From Polytrichum commune (Eukaryota > Streptophyta > Polytrichopsida > Polytrichales > Polytrichaceae): DNA of 64,000 nucleotides. The notes beneath the pieces are model-generated. The model had not been told where the DNA came from, searched no databases, and worked only from the letters and a program-made list of their open reading frames with translations. The position numbers and the translations under genes were made by a program. Each line of letters starts with the position of its first letter. The stretch's first letter is position 1. The stretch is taken from the NCBI GenBank assembly GCA_950295325.1, contig OX485804.1, positions 63,702,533 through 63,766,532 on the forward strand, read 5' to 3'. Below are positions 11,170-22,876 of the stretch, one piece after another.

Positions 11170-12940
11170 GTTTTATTTTGAGAGCTCATTGAACAAACAA
11201 TAAGTGGTGAGTAATGTTGAGTCATTCCCACAGTGTGGCCACCCTAATTTAATCCATTTTACCTTGCAACTTGCACAAAGACATCTAGCTGATGTTTGCT
11301 CCAATGAGTGAACCGTATTTGGATTGAGTGCACTCCAAGATGTTTTTTTATAGCCTAAGAAATTATTGTTTATCAAGGTAAAAACCATAGATAGTTAAAA
11401 ATCTTGGCATGTCATTGGCTCTTGTACCAACCCAATACTAGCGTGGCAATGTAGAATACATGCATACATCACATTTATATTTAGTAACATAAAACAAAAA
11501 TGTGGTGCCACCACCTATGGGATCGCACTTGACAAAAGTTTTCATCACATAGTTGATTTGCAACATCAACTCTGCGCATGTCAATGGTGTACTGTAAATG
11601 CACTGGTGAGGTTGGAATTGATGATGCTCCCCCTCAATTCGCCTAGGGACGGTAACTTCTTTGTTTCCTTTGTGATTGGCCAAGCATTTGCGGAAATTAA
11701 TATCATCTGCTCCTTGTTGATTCAAGTTACTACAATAATGTTGTGGGATTTGTGCATCTCCCATAACAATGTACCTTGCAGTAATTTTTCCATGATGGTT
11801 TTATCTTTTTGTGATTTTAGGATTCCAACCCGGTTTGACTGGATGGTCCCTAGCTAATGTCTTTTTCACTACGTTGGCACCTTATGGGGCCTCCCTTTTT
11901 GGTGGTGGTGGGACCCATCTTGGAATGTCCCTTGGTAAACTAGGAAATCCCATACACTTTTTATTTTTTTTGGAGTCAATCAAACACCAAATATTGACCG
12001 CCCTCCCCCCCTTACTTCATAGGTTTTGTAGGAATGTATTGCCGGATAGGGTAAAGATATACTTATACCTTAGCATCATTTCGTCAATAGTTATAATTTG
12101 ACCTAAATTGAACGATGATTGAATCTTCTAAGAATCAATCTAAGGTCATCTACTAACCATTTTACTTTTCCTGTCTTGTCATAATGCGAGCTCCACCTAT
12201 CTTGCTGTAGGCTATCGGGGTTTGACACGTGTAGGCATCAGGTAATAAGTTCAAATCTAGTTTGTGTGATTTTATTGCTAATTGCCAAAAATGTAAAAAC
12301 AATGTGGTAGCTGCTCAATATGATCTTAAGATTGGATTTCTTTTCATACCCATTAACAAATAAACACCAAGGTAACATTTGAACTCCACCACTTCAAGTG
12401 GGGTCCATTATGAGCGCCCCCCCCCCCTCATGCGGCTTTCACCCTCTATAAGTTCCATTGCATGGTGATTCGTCTCCCTAACAATCTTACACATGTGTTC
12501 AACCCACAAATCTTGTTAAAATATGATGTATCACTAGGAACCTTGTAAATTGCATTGATGAACCCAGGGGTGGGGCCAGAAAAATCCTTTGGCTGCATAT
12601 TGAAGTTTGTGTGTGTTTTAGACCATTTGTTGTCATTATAAGTTTCATTCATGTTGGGTGCTCTAACAAAATTACAGTCAAGTATACAAGTGTTTGGTTT
12701 GGGGTCCATGGTTGTTTATCTACCTCTACTTGAGCCTCATGGTTTTTCACCAAGGGAAGGAGGCAAAATCCTAGATGTTTTTTTAACCTTTGGCTAAACC
12801 CTTTTCCACCCTTATCCCTCCTTCTAGGCCCATGAGCTCTTCCACGTTGAAAGGTGGTTTTTTGTGCTTCAGTCTCACTCTCAACGAAGATGCCATCAAA
12901 ATCGAGCCTTTGTTGTGATGCTTGAAACTTTGCCATTCAG
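11170..12940 (-). pseudogene. piggyBac-type transposase fossil
   Basis: Read on the minus strand, several piggyBac (DDE_Tnp_1_7) landmarks appear in the right order, in shifting frames. They are KIVRETNHHAME (about 12453-12500), MGMKRNPILRSYWA (about 12300-12360), ITIDEMMLRYK (about 12060-12098, first catalytic Asp region), and a YTIDMRRVDVANQL stretch followed by CQVRSHRWWHHIF (about 11497-11600, the family's YN..M.GVD..DQ and KWW..IF region). Two longer frames (12446-12709 and 12649-12936) cover the N-terminal part. A cysteine-containing tail lies near 11180-11390. Stops and frameshifts between all blocks make it inactive. It sits inside the TTAA-bounded element. Confidence 0.7.
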
Positions 12941-12999
12941 ATCCTCGTAGCTTGCAACTAGCTCGTAGGCAAGTAACTGAATATCTCTTTGGCTGCAAG

Positions 13000-14941
13000 C
13001 AACCTTCCCGCTTGGAGATTACCTAATCACTCCTTGGCATCTAATCGGCTTGGCTCTTGGAGGTTGTGTGCTTAGAGGTTTGCAATCGACCACTTGGAGT
13101 CTAGGTTGTTGCACGCTCACCCTTTGGCGATCCATCGGGTGGTAGCTTGGATCATGCATAGTCACACCTCGGCGATTCACCACCTAGAAACTCGTAAGTT
13201 GCATTTGAGCAGTAGGGCCATTCATAGCATGCAGTGATGGAGATTGCTCGTTGCCAATGAGGCAATTTGCAGCTTCTATCCCCAAGGCGTAGGTTTCCTA
13301 TGGCCAAGATTCAAGGCTACTATCATCCAAATTCGAGAAGTTCTCAGAGTCTACGGAGGTGTCCTTGAGGTGTGTAGTATCGTCCTCTGAAGACTCGTTC
13401 ATTTGCGTCAACTGGGATAGGACAAAGTATGCCTCACCAAGGAGGTCCCGATCCTTTATTTTGTTTATTCCTCTTCCCTTAGTATGTACACGATGTGATC
13501 TGCATTATGGAGGCATTGAAGCCAATTTCACATACAATTTTGTATTGATAATTCATACTCTATGTGCATAAGTACACGCTCAATGTTGTGCCCAACATGT
13601 GAGCTCCCTCTAATATCTCATAGGGCTTCAAGCTATTGTATACATGTACACGTACCCTTATTGGTATTGGGAAATTCCTATGCTTATCGTTCCTAGTATG
13701 TAGGTAGGATTTCGATGTCCTCTGTTCTATTATTTTCTGCAACATCATTGTGTTCATTGTTGCCTTCGTGTTTAGAAGCTCTGATACATTTCCTCACACA
13801 CTTCTCTTGATTGCTTGGTTGTTGAGCCCCGCATGTGGCCACATTCACATCGTTACAAGGGTTGAATTTGTGACATCGTTGTCATGGGATATTGCAAGTT
13901 GCTCGCTGTAGTTTGGATTTGGCGCATGAGATTCTGTTATTTCGTTGGCCTCATTTTCGACCTCGTTATTGGATTGTTAAGTTGCGAGCAACTCCAAGAG
14001 TAGTTGTCGGATAGCGGGGTTGTCTATGCCCACATTTCGTATAGACAATTGATGTTGCTTCGCATGTGAGTCTTAGACGCTTATGGTGGTTGGTAGAGTT
14101 TGTTTTACGCTCTGTTGCACATCCACCTTCAAGGGTGGTGACTTTGAGAGCTGACACATGGCATATCATAAACGACATCAAAAGAGATAGAAATTTGGCA
14201 TCAAAAGAATTGGCAATTTGGTATTAGAAGAGGTAGAAAATTAACATCAAAACATATAGATACCATGCAAAAGTGAGCGATAGAAGATTGATGTGTTCAT
14301 TAAGGGTGAGAGTGTGATCACCTCTTGTTGTGGCTTGTTGATGCCGAGAACACCCCACTGAGTCTCCAATGTTTGCATTCTATCCATGTTTGGTGGCTTT
14401 GAGAGACTTCCTCCACCACTTGAGAGGGGTGTCGGTGTTTGGCCACATGGAGTTCCGTAGGTGAAAATTTAGCTCAAGGGGGAAGCCATTGGGAACTCCT
14501 TCATCTTTTCAACACACCCAACCTAACACGCATGTTGTGAACAATGTGCATTAATGCTGACATCTGCTAGGACCACAAGTAGAGGAATTGAATGCAAGTA
14601 GTTTTTAACCAAAAATGCTATAAACATATCCACCTACTACTCACTTGCACCCTTCACGTCCCGCATCCAAGTTCTAATTACATTGTGTGCAACTCCCAAA
14701 TGTGCTAGAGGTGATGGAAGAGGCTAAGGGAAGGATGTCATTGAGAATTGAGCTAGCTATTTGTAACAATTTGTTATCAAAATAAAAGGTTGCAATTGCG
14801 CACACATATCCACCAACACATTTTCTCTTATGCATGGTTTGTAATGACTATGCACTTCCAATTCTAGTAATGAAAGATTTTTGCTGTCGGCTCATCAATC
14901 TCGACGTACTGTAGGTGATTGGATCCATGTTGAAATCAATG
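13000..14941. other. Interior of the piggyBac-like element, no further gene seen
   Basis: This may hold the N-terminal or untranslated part of the decayed minus-strand transposase gene, but I find no landmark. The bases GTTAG at 14942-14946 are the left target duplication of the Copia element. Confidence 0.4.
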
Positions 14942-14946
14942 GTTAG

Positions 14947-15154
14947 TGTTGACACTCTGCCCACAAGCCCCTCTCTCTTGGTTTTCATCCTTACTTCTTC
15001 ATTAGGGTTCCTTACTTCTTTATTAGGGTTTTCTAGGTCTTTTTCATTAGGGTTTCCGTTCATTAGGTTTAATCTACATGTATATTAACAAGTGAGCCTC
15101 TCGCTCACTTCGAACAGATTAGTTCTGAGGCAGTGTTCTGTCTCTGGTTTAACA
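14947..15154 (+). repeat. Copia 5' LTR (208 bp)
   Basis: It begins TGTTGACACTCTGCCC and ends GGTTTAACA. It is 21 bp longer than the 3' LTR because a short CTTACTTCTT-ATTAGGGTT segment is duplicated. Other differences are few, so the insertion is fairly recent. Confidence 0.92.
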
Positions 15155-15166
15155 TGGTATCAGAGC
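15155..15166 (+). promoter_or_regulatory. Copia primer binding site (initiator Met tRNA)
   Basis: TGGTATCAGAGC directly abuts the 5' LTR. It is the usual plant Copia primer site complementary to the initiator methionine tRNA. Confidence 0.9.
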
Positions 15167-15190
15167 AAGATATCTCCGCCCCAGATACAA

Positions 15191-15446
15191 CAGGAAGTAA
15201 TGTTCTCTCTCTCCCTTTCTTCCCCATCTTGGAGGTTCAACTCTAGAGAGCTTAGAACAGTGCTATGGTCATAGAGCAGGAAGTAGTGTTCTCTCTCTCC
15301 CTTTCTTCCCCATCTTGGAGGTTCAACTCTAGAGAGCTTAGAACAGTGCTATGGTCATAGAGCAGGAAGTAGTGTTCTCTCTCTCCCTTTCTTCCCCATC
15401 TTGGAGGTTCAACTCTAGAGAGCTTAGAACAGTGCTATGGTCATAG
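15191..15446 (+). repeat. Three tandem 86-bp repeats in the Copia leader
   Basis: The units start at 15191, 15277 and 15363 with CAGGAAGTARTGTTCTCTCT and end ATGGTCATAG. They are almost identical. They lie between the primer site and the gag start, in the untranslated leader. Confidence 0.93.
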
Positions 15447-15521
15447 CGGTAAAGACAGTAAGCGCTCGTAGAGAGAGATACTGAGAACACGTTGCAAATC
15501 AACAACAATAGACTCACCAAC

Positions 15522-18500
15522 ATGGCTGGGGATAACGGACTACCTGAAACATACCATCTTGAAGGAGGCAACAACTTTGGAGTTTGGGCTTACAGGATGA
15601 AGAACCTACTCCAGAAGGATGGACGTTTTCACTACTGTATTACACCGCCAAGCAAGATCATGAGCGAAGAGGAGAAGACAGCACGGCAACAAGTCATGAG
15701 CATCATCAACAACAATGCAAAGAATACTGCTCTTAAGCTCCTACGTCGATACCACGACCCACACGAATGCTGGACTGGATTGAAGACTAGGTACGAGTCC
15801 GACAGTGGCCCTCGGCGAGTCATGCTCATTGACAAATTTTTCTCTTTGAGAAAAACTGAATCCATCTCAATGGATGCCCATCTCACTGAAGTTAAAGAGA
15901 TTGCAAATCTCTTGGAGGAAGTTGACGTTAACATCCCGGAGGACATCATAGTGTACTATACACTCAAGAATCTGCCAAAGGAGTACGAAATTTTCAAACG
16001 CATGCAGATTGCCGGACAATCTCTACCCACGTATGAGCAACTCGAGGCTAAGCTGATTTCGGAGGAAACATCAATCAAGTTAGAGAACCAGCACAAGGAC
16101 GTTGGGGAGGATTTTTTCTCTCATCACGATCGGTTTCGAAGATCTGCCCCAAACGGACGGTATCAGCATCCGAACTCACAGCAGCAGAGACAACCCTACA
16201 ACTTCAGGCGCCTTTCCGACTCGGGAGGATCCTCACACGCCAAATCTCAACACCAGATGGAGGCGGGAGCATCTGCACCGAGATTTCAGCACACACACAA
16301 ACCCTCTGGTCCTACACAAAGGAACAACACCCAAACCACATATCAACCGAAGTATCGATCCAGGGGACCGGAGAAACCCAGGAGCGAAAAATGCAACTTC
16401 TGTGGCCTAGATGGCCACTTTGAGAGAGAGTGCGACCTGCGGTCAATCCTGGACCGCATGAAAGATTACGAGAATCATCTGCTACAACAACGGGAACGCA
16501 ACTTCGGCGGCCAGGTGCATCACATTGAAGAACCTGATGAATCGACTCATCACAACCAAGACTCACAACCTTTCGAATTCGCAGACCAAGTAATCGACGC
16601 TTGCTTGGTAGAACTAAATCTGTGTGAGACACCCTCACAGACTCCCTCTTGGTACCTAGATTCTGGAGCCACCCATCATGTCTCTGGGGACTCCTCAGTT
16701 TTTTCCTCTATTCGACCGACTAGCGGAAATCTTGTTAGGTCGGCAGGGGGTCATAGCCATCAGGTCACTGGGATCGGAAATGCCGATGTCCAGCTTACAT
16801 CAGGAAAAATAAATTCTATTTCTTCCGTGCTTTACACCCCGGGCATTACCAAAAATCTCATCAGTGTAGGGACCTTAGCAGATCAACACAAAATCCTTGT
16901 GTTTAGATCAAACGGTTGTTTCATCATTGACAACACTACCCTCAAGGTAGAGATCTTCGCCCCAAGAGAAAACAAGAAGGGTCTCTATAAACTATCAGGC
17001 GTACACACATCTCTGGCACCAGAAGTTAACATGCTATACCCTAACTCTCAAGCAAGACTGTGGCATATGCAACTCGGCCATTTTCATACCAAAGGCCTAC
17101 AGAGGATGATCAACTCTGAAGCCGTAAAAGGGCTTCCTCCACTCCGTTTTTCACGGTACACATGCAACGGATGCCAACTCGGCAAACACTCCCGAACTAA
17201 GCTACCCAAGCAAACTTCCAACTCAGCCTTTCAAATCCTTGAGCTGATTCATTCTGATGTGTGTGGCCCCTTTAGGGTCCCCTCACTTGGAGGTCACAAA
17301 TTCTTTGTCACCTTCATTGACGATTTCTCACGAAAAATGTGGATATTTTTTATCAGCCACAAAAGTCAAGTGCTGTCCAAATTTCAACACTTTGTTCATC
17401 TTGTTGAAACATCCATAGGAAAAAGGGTACAAGCTCTCCGCACGGACAACGGTGGTGAGTTCACTTTGAAAGCCTTCTCCGAGTTCTGTGCCTTGAAAGG
17501 CATTTCCAGGGAGCTCCCCCCACCGTACACACCAGAACGTAACGGAGTTGCCGAAAGGAGGAACCGCTCACTCCTTGACATCACCCGGTGTCTGCTGATC
17601 GATAAACAACTTCCCGGGTACCTGTGGGGTGAAGTTGTCAAGGCAGCTGGCGACATTCTGAATCTACGCTCCACCAAAAAACATCCCGATAGAACTCCAG
17701 AAGAGTTTTTCACGGGTAAGAAACCTTCCATTTCACACCTTAAAATCTTCGGCTCACCAGCCTTTACCCATGTTCCTAAGGTTGATCGGTCGAAGCTTGC
17801 TCCGCGCTCCGAACAATGCATTCTCCTAAGTTTTGATGCAACTGCAAAAGCCTACCGATGTTACAGACCCTCTACACGAAAAGTTTTTATATCTCGCGAC
17901 ATTTTTGTCGACGAAGTTGCTCCCCCTCAAGCATGTGAGCAGGCAGATCCTAAGGACAAGCCCCTGGTCGACAACACCCCAGCTCCGACCAAACGAGAAG
18001 AACTCATAACTTTTTCCGATCAACACCTGCAGCCCCCACCGCGTACATCACCTGATGGAAGCGGCTCGCCGCATCGCTCTCCTACGACAATATCGCCTTA
18101 GTCTGCATCAACACCGACCATCTCCCTCCCCGCCGACACAGTTCATGAACAATTCACTGCCGAATCTGCTGAACCTGCACCATCGCCAACCCTATCGAAA
18201 CCTCCCACCATTGATCCTCCACGTCGATCCGACAGGATTCGACGCTTCCCTCGACATCTTCATAACTACACCGCGCATGTCCAACTACAAACCCCAGACC
18301 TCATTCCAGAGGACTTCACCGACAACATTACATTTAAACAGGCTCAACTCAATCCCCACTGGAGAGCGGCCATGCAAGAGGAGCTTGACTCCATCTACAG
18401 TAACCACACTTGGTCCCTTGTACCACTACCTCCTCACACAAAATCCATCACTTCTCGGTGGGTGTTTAAAATCAAAACAGGTACCAGCGACCAAACACGC

Positions 18501-19848
18501 TTCAAGGCCCGATTAGTTGCTCGCGGTTTCGAACAAACCAACGGAGTAGACTTTCTGGACATTTTTGCACCTGTCGTCCGATGGGAGACTATTCAGACAC
18601 TTCTCGCTATTGCAGTACACTTAAATTGGCCTATTCACCAATTGGACGTGCTCACCGCCTCCTCAACGAGATTCTAAAAGAGGATGTTTACATGGTCCAG
18701 CCTCCCGGTTTTATCAAACCAGGCATAGAACACCTTGTGTGTAAATTGCACAAGGCTCTCTACGGACTCAAGCAGAGTCCCCGAGCCTGGTATGCTCGGC
18801 TCCATGCCACTCTCCTAGCTTGGAATCTTTTTCAATCGCACTCCGACCCCAGCCTATACTACGCCCACATTGGCAATGACACCATTGCTTTGCTAGTTTA
18901 TGTGGACGATATCCTTCTCACAGGAAGTAACACTCGGCTCCTCACCCAACTGAAGACCCATCTCCATCAGAATTTCCAACCAAAGACCTCGGTCCTATCA
19001 CTCGCTACCTCGGAGTCCAATTCGAGCGCAACCCGAATTGTCTACGGATGCACCAAACTGAGTACGCACTTAGTATCCTCCAACAATTCGGCATGGATCA
19101 CTGCACTCCCTCTCAGACTCCTCTTCCCGAAGGATTGCTTCTCTCGAAACAGTCTGCAACACCTCCAGTTGACGCTACACTTTACCGCATGCTTGTTGGT
19201 AAGCTTCTTTTCCTAACTAAAACTCGTCCCGATATTTCGCATGTTGTTAGCGTGGTCAGCAGATTTATGCAAAACCCACAGGAAATTCACCTTCAAGCTG
19301 CCAAACACATCTTGCGTTATGTCCGCCGCTATCCTGACCTAGGCTTGTCTTTTCGACAAGGGGAGGACAACTGTCTGAGGGGATACATTGATGCGGATTA
19401 CGGCCAGGACATTGACGACAGAATTTCCGTGGGCGCCTATATCTTTTTTCTCGGCAATTCTCCTATATCCTAGAATTCAAAGAAGCAGTCTAGTACTTCC
19501 CGGTCTTCATGTGAATTAGAATATAGAGCCTTAGCTAAATGGTCATGTGAAGCAGTGTGGCTTCGGAGATTGTTAGCTGAACTTTGAATCTTGGATGACA
19601 AACCTACCACCATTTATTGCGACAACCAGAGCAGTATAAAACTTAGTTATAACCCAGTTTTTCACGAAAAATCAAAACATTTCGAGATTGACTATCACTT
19701 CACCAGACAGAAGGTCGAAAACAATACCATCAGGGTTGAATTTATTTCCTCCCAGGAGCAACCCGCAGACATTCTTACAAAGTCTCTTGGACGACTCAAG
19801 TTTGACAACTGCAGGAGTAAGCTACACCTTTGCAGCCCTTTCACTTGA
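15522..19848 (+). pseudogene. Copia gag-pol polyprotein, broken
   Basis: From the ATG at 15522 the frame gives gag with a zinc knuckle (CNFCGLDGHFEREC, about residue 290), an aspartic protease (LDSGATHHVSG, about residue 380), the GAG-pre-integrase zinc region (H..H with CNGCQLGKH), and an integrase core with HSDVCGP, RTDNGGEF and NGVAERRNR. A TAG at 18099-18101 (CAG in the ancestor would fit) interrupts the linker. Reverse transcriptase continues in frame to about 18660, where one missing base shifts it; a second lies near 18975. The YVDDILL active site is intact. RNase H (YCDNQSS, then the DILTKSL end) follows, with stops at 19471-19473 (TGG to TAG would fit) and about 19585-19587. The start was chosen because the upstream codons have no ATG and MAGDNG is typical of Copia gag. 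Confidence 0.93.
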
Positions 19849-20582
19849 CAAAATGGCGAGGATAATAAACTCTCATGGAACTATCAGTGGACGATTCATA
19901 CGCCTCGACCTCGTCTTCCTCACTACGGTCAAATTCACCACTTCTCCTGCTTGTGCTACTCTCATTATATGCACATCTTCTCCTTCTACTGATATTGTCA
20001 CTATGACCCTCGCTCTCCGATCCTGTGAAGCACATCGGCCGGCTGATGCCCTCTCTCACCTACGACTGCTCCGTGTCTCTCTGCTCTCGACAGCACCATC
20101 TCCGATCGACTCGCGAAGCTCAACAGGTGTTCCGACAGGAGTAACGTGAAGGCACTCAATTCGCTCTCTACCCGTTCCTGTAACGAAGGTCGCCTTTCCC
20201 TTCATTCGGCCAGGTATCGCAGATAACCGGGTGCATCTACTCTCACCATCTCCAACGCCGCCCATTCGATGGTGGTTCCAACTCGCTCCCTCCACGCTCT
20301 GTTCACCCGTCTAAGCCTCCACAAAAGGGACACATTTACCCTTTTGTGCAGCAACGGCCAAATTCGCCTTAACACAAGCTCGTCATCAAGGGGGGGCAAC
20401 AGTGCTCTTCTCGACTCTCCCTCATGACCTCTTGCTCTCGAGATCGGCTCACTCCTATCAAAGATTCGACCCTCGATGGCCTCTATTAATTGGGAAATGC
20501 CACGTTTTATCATCACCAACAACGTCCATGCCAACAACGTCAATAGACGGACCCAAGTTATCTCCCTTAGTCTTAGGTCCAT
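19841..20582 (-). pseudogene. Antisense ORF inside the Copia element, F-box-like
   Basis: On the strand opposite pol, in the unusually long gap (about 765 bp) between the pol stop and the 3' LTR, a frame starts at the ATG at 20582. The same frame is open back into the LTR to 20708. It encodes a hydrophobic start (VRLLTLLAWTLLVM), then LDDELVLRRIWPLL followed by NVSLLWRLRRVNRAWRERV, which has the spacing of an F-box (LPDEL...L.RVNR.WR). One in-frame TGA (20202-20204) breaks it, after which the frame continues to about 20001. An acidic tail (about 19841-20059) lies in a neighbouring frame. Long low-noise coding with few breaks suggests a real, recently decayed gene carried by the element. The F-box call is by eye only. 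Confidence 0.55.
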
Positions 20583-20612
20583 TGCTTTCGGGGTTGTGCG
20601 TGCAAGGGGGGG

Positions 20613-20799
20613 TGTTGACACTCTGCCCACAAGCCCCTCTCTCTTGGTTTTCATCCTTACTTCTTCATTAGGGTTTTCTAGGTCTTTTTCATTAGGGTTT
20701 CTGTTCATTAGGTTTAATCTTCATGTATATTAACAAGTGAGCCTCTCGCTCACTTCGAACAGATTAGTTCCGAGGCAGTGTTCTGTCTTTGGTTTAACA
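20613..20799 (+). repeat. Copia 3' LTR (187 bp)
   Basis: It matches the 5' LTR apart from a 21-bp length difference and a few substitutions. It is preceded by the polypurine tract AAGGGGGGG and followed by the target duplication GTTAG. Confidence 0.92.
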
Positions 20800-21284
20800 G
20801 TTAGATTCTCGATTTGGTGGCGCTGGAATTTCTTCCTTCATTGGTTTGCCTTCAGCGAGCCTATATCAATGGCGTAGTGGCCATGACAAACTCCTTGAAG
20901 CTGGAATTCAGACATCAGAGTATTCATGAGCCTCTAACAAGGATGGGCAACTCGGGGAGGGGGGGGGGGGGGCTACTCCCTCCCACACCCGTTGCCCGGC
21001 ATGTAACAATCCTTCTCCCCTATTGGCCGGACAAATTCTATCCAAGCAGGCCCAAGGGCAAAATTTGGACATGTCACCATGTTTATCCCACTTGAAAAAC
21101 ACTAAATTAAATCACAAAAAACCATTTATGGGCATACGCTAAACACTTACAATACAAAACTACCACATCTCACCACATTCAATTTGACCCTAGTCACAAC
21201 CTGCTGGCCCTCCTTAAATTGTCTCTACGGTAGAATATGGCCTTATGGTCCTTTAGGAGTTAAATGTTCATATAGGGCCCTCCA

Positions 21285-21425
21285 ATTATGTCAAGACTAT
21301 TGAACTTAAAATTAATTAAATATTTGGAAAAAATAGTTCAATTTCTTCCAAACATATGTTTTTTTGGTGTCCGATCTTAGAGCCACACCTAACCACATAC
21401 CACTCTGTAGAAGATAGAGCATTAG
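21285..21425 (+). repeat. Dispersed repeat family R2, short copy
   Basis: It shares ACTATTGAACTTAAAAT, a TTGGTGTCCG-type stretch and the ACCACATACCACTC end with the longer copies at 26010-26340 and 63105-63430. Non-coding. Confidence 0.5.
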
Positions 21426-21884
21426 ATTGCTTATAGTCAATAAAAATGTAATGGAAGTGGCATGAAAAAAATAAGGTTAAAAAAATAAGGCTACAATGCT
21501 AGTCCGAAGAGGGAGAAGAGTTATTCCATATTGTTTTGTATGAACCAATGAAAAGAAGAAAAACAATAAAAGGCAAAGCAAAGAGAACATGAGACCATCT
21601 CACTCCAAGCATTGCTCATATGCCTTTGTGTATGTGTATATGCTTGTGCAATCTTATCTTTAGTCTTATTGATATCCAATACACTCAAATACATGTGTCT
21701 TAATAAATTAGTAACCACATTTTGCACATTTACCTTCACTAGGCTTGCCCACCTGAGATAAGTTAGAGTTGTTAGAGATACTAAGATTGCTCCTCTCAAT
21801 CCTAAAGATAGTAACCTTCAATGTAGCTCCCAAGACTTAGTTAGATATTGACTATTCATGGCACGTCTAGGTGTGTCCAAGAGA

Positions 21885-22010
21885 TTCTTGGGCAATATTG
21901 GTCGAGATCCTAGTGTTTTCAATATCAACCAATGATCGGGGAGATCCGGCAGCTAGTTGTAAATTAGCCGAGTGAAATTGCAAAATTACCGATTTTTTTT
22001 GGGAGATTTC
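21885..22010 (+). repeat. Dispersed repeat family R1, fragment
   Basis: It contains TTGGGCAATATTGGTCGAGA followed by TCCTAGTGTTTTCAA, as in copies near 50650 and 51105. Non-coding. Confidence 0.45.
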
Positions 22011-22318
22011 GGCCGTATGACTAAGTTAAATATGAAGAGTATAGGAAATCAACCGACCAATATGAGATAATGTAGGAAATTCAACCCCTTAGGCTCAGAA
22101 AATGGCGGAAATGAGTTGGGTCTCCCGAGGGTATAGGCGGATTTGGTTGGTCTCCCGAGGGTATGGGCGGATATTGAATGAGGGAGGTTCTCAGCCGTGT
22201 AGGTCACAGGAAACTTAACGATCCTTTTGCTTCATTATTGCATTTCATTGTTGACGGCTAGCGTTTAGAATGTATTATGAGTGTGTCTATGGAAGATCTT
22301 TGTGGTGATCTTGATAAT

Positions 22319-22876
22319 GTACTCCCGGGTACGCAACTCCCGTATTATATGGTCCTGATTATAATCACTTATAATGCGTTTTAGTCCAATATTGAGTGAT
22401 ACAATTTGTTTTAATGTAGGAAACCCTTGTAGCCCTTCTAACAAGGAATCCAAAAATGTAATTATATATAGGAAATGAATATATTTTGAAGCATATAATT
22501 GCATTAAAAACCTAATTATATGATTTTTTTAATACATGTACCATAGGTCAAACTACCCAACTTTTTGGACTTTTTAATAAAATTTTAACATTGTGAATGA
22601 ATTATAATTTTAATGGGAGGCTTAATAAATATGCAACCCAACTTTTTTTTCATCTCATTTATTTAATATGGTCTTCACCCAACTTTTTTTTCATCTCATT
22701 TTATTTAATTTGGTCTTTACCCAATTTGTTTTTCATCTCATTTTATTTAATTTGGTCTTCACCCAAATTTTTGATCATTTTAATTTGATATAATTTTTAC
22801 AAAAGCCGTCCTCTAAGCCGTTTTAAGTATGATGCCCCCTGCGTATAATATGGGAGTTGCGTACCCGGGAATGTAC
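22319..22876. mobile_element. TIR element (558 bp) with TAAT flanks
   Basis: The left end GTACTCCCGGGTACGCAACT and the right end AGTTGCGTACCCGGGAATGTAC are inverted repeats of about 30 bases. TAAT directly flanks both sides (22315-22318, 22877-22880). The body is AT-rich and includes tandem repeats of about 42 bp built on TCATCTCATTT (about 22635-22775). A truncated relative lies at about 53855-54047. Superfamily unknown; no transposase. Confidence 0.65.

Larger units (their letters stand above)
14947..20799 (+). mobile_element. Copia LTR retrotransposon, nearly complete
   Basis: The 5853-bp element has LTRs at 14947-15154 and 20613-20799, both starting TGTTGACAC and ending TTTAACA. A 5-bp target duplication GTTAG lies at 14942-14946 and 20800-20804. 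A primer binding site TGGTATCAGAGC directly follows the 5' LTR, and a polypurine tract (about 20604-20612) directly precedes the 3' LTR. The coding order is gag, protease, integrase, reverse transcriptase, RNase H, which is Ty1/Copia. Inactivation is light: two one-base frameshifts and three stops in pol. It is inserted in the piggyBac-like element. Confidence 0.95.
9143..21263 (-). mobile_element. Old piggyBac-like element, later invaded by hAT and Copia
   Basis: The left end is TTAA followed by CCCCTAAAGGACTAGGC. The right end, at 21247-21263, is GGTCCTTTAGGAG followed by TTAA. TTAA on both sides plus the CYCCTAAAGGAC terminal repeat fit piggyBac. Removing the hAT element (1109 bp plus 8-bp duplication) and the Copia element (5853 bp plus 5-bp duplication) leaves about 5.1 kb, a plausible size for an autonomous piggyBac. 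The decayed minus-strand transposase lies inside. The pairing of these two ends is inferred, because later rearrangement could mimic it. Confidence 0.6.

Noticed and set aside
16312-16638. 108-residue minus-strand ORF inside Copia gag
   Set aside because: A shadow of the gag frame (zinc knuckle region), with no independent motif.
17396-17821. 141-residue minus-strand ORF inside Copia integrase
   Set aside because: Opposite-strand shadow of the integrase. Unlike the antisense ORF at 19841-20582, it has no domain pattern of its own.
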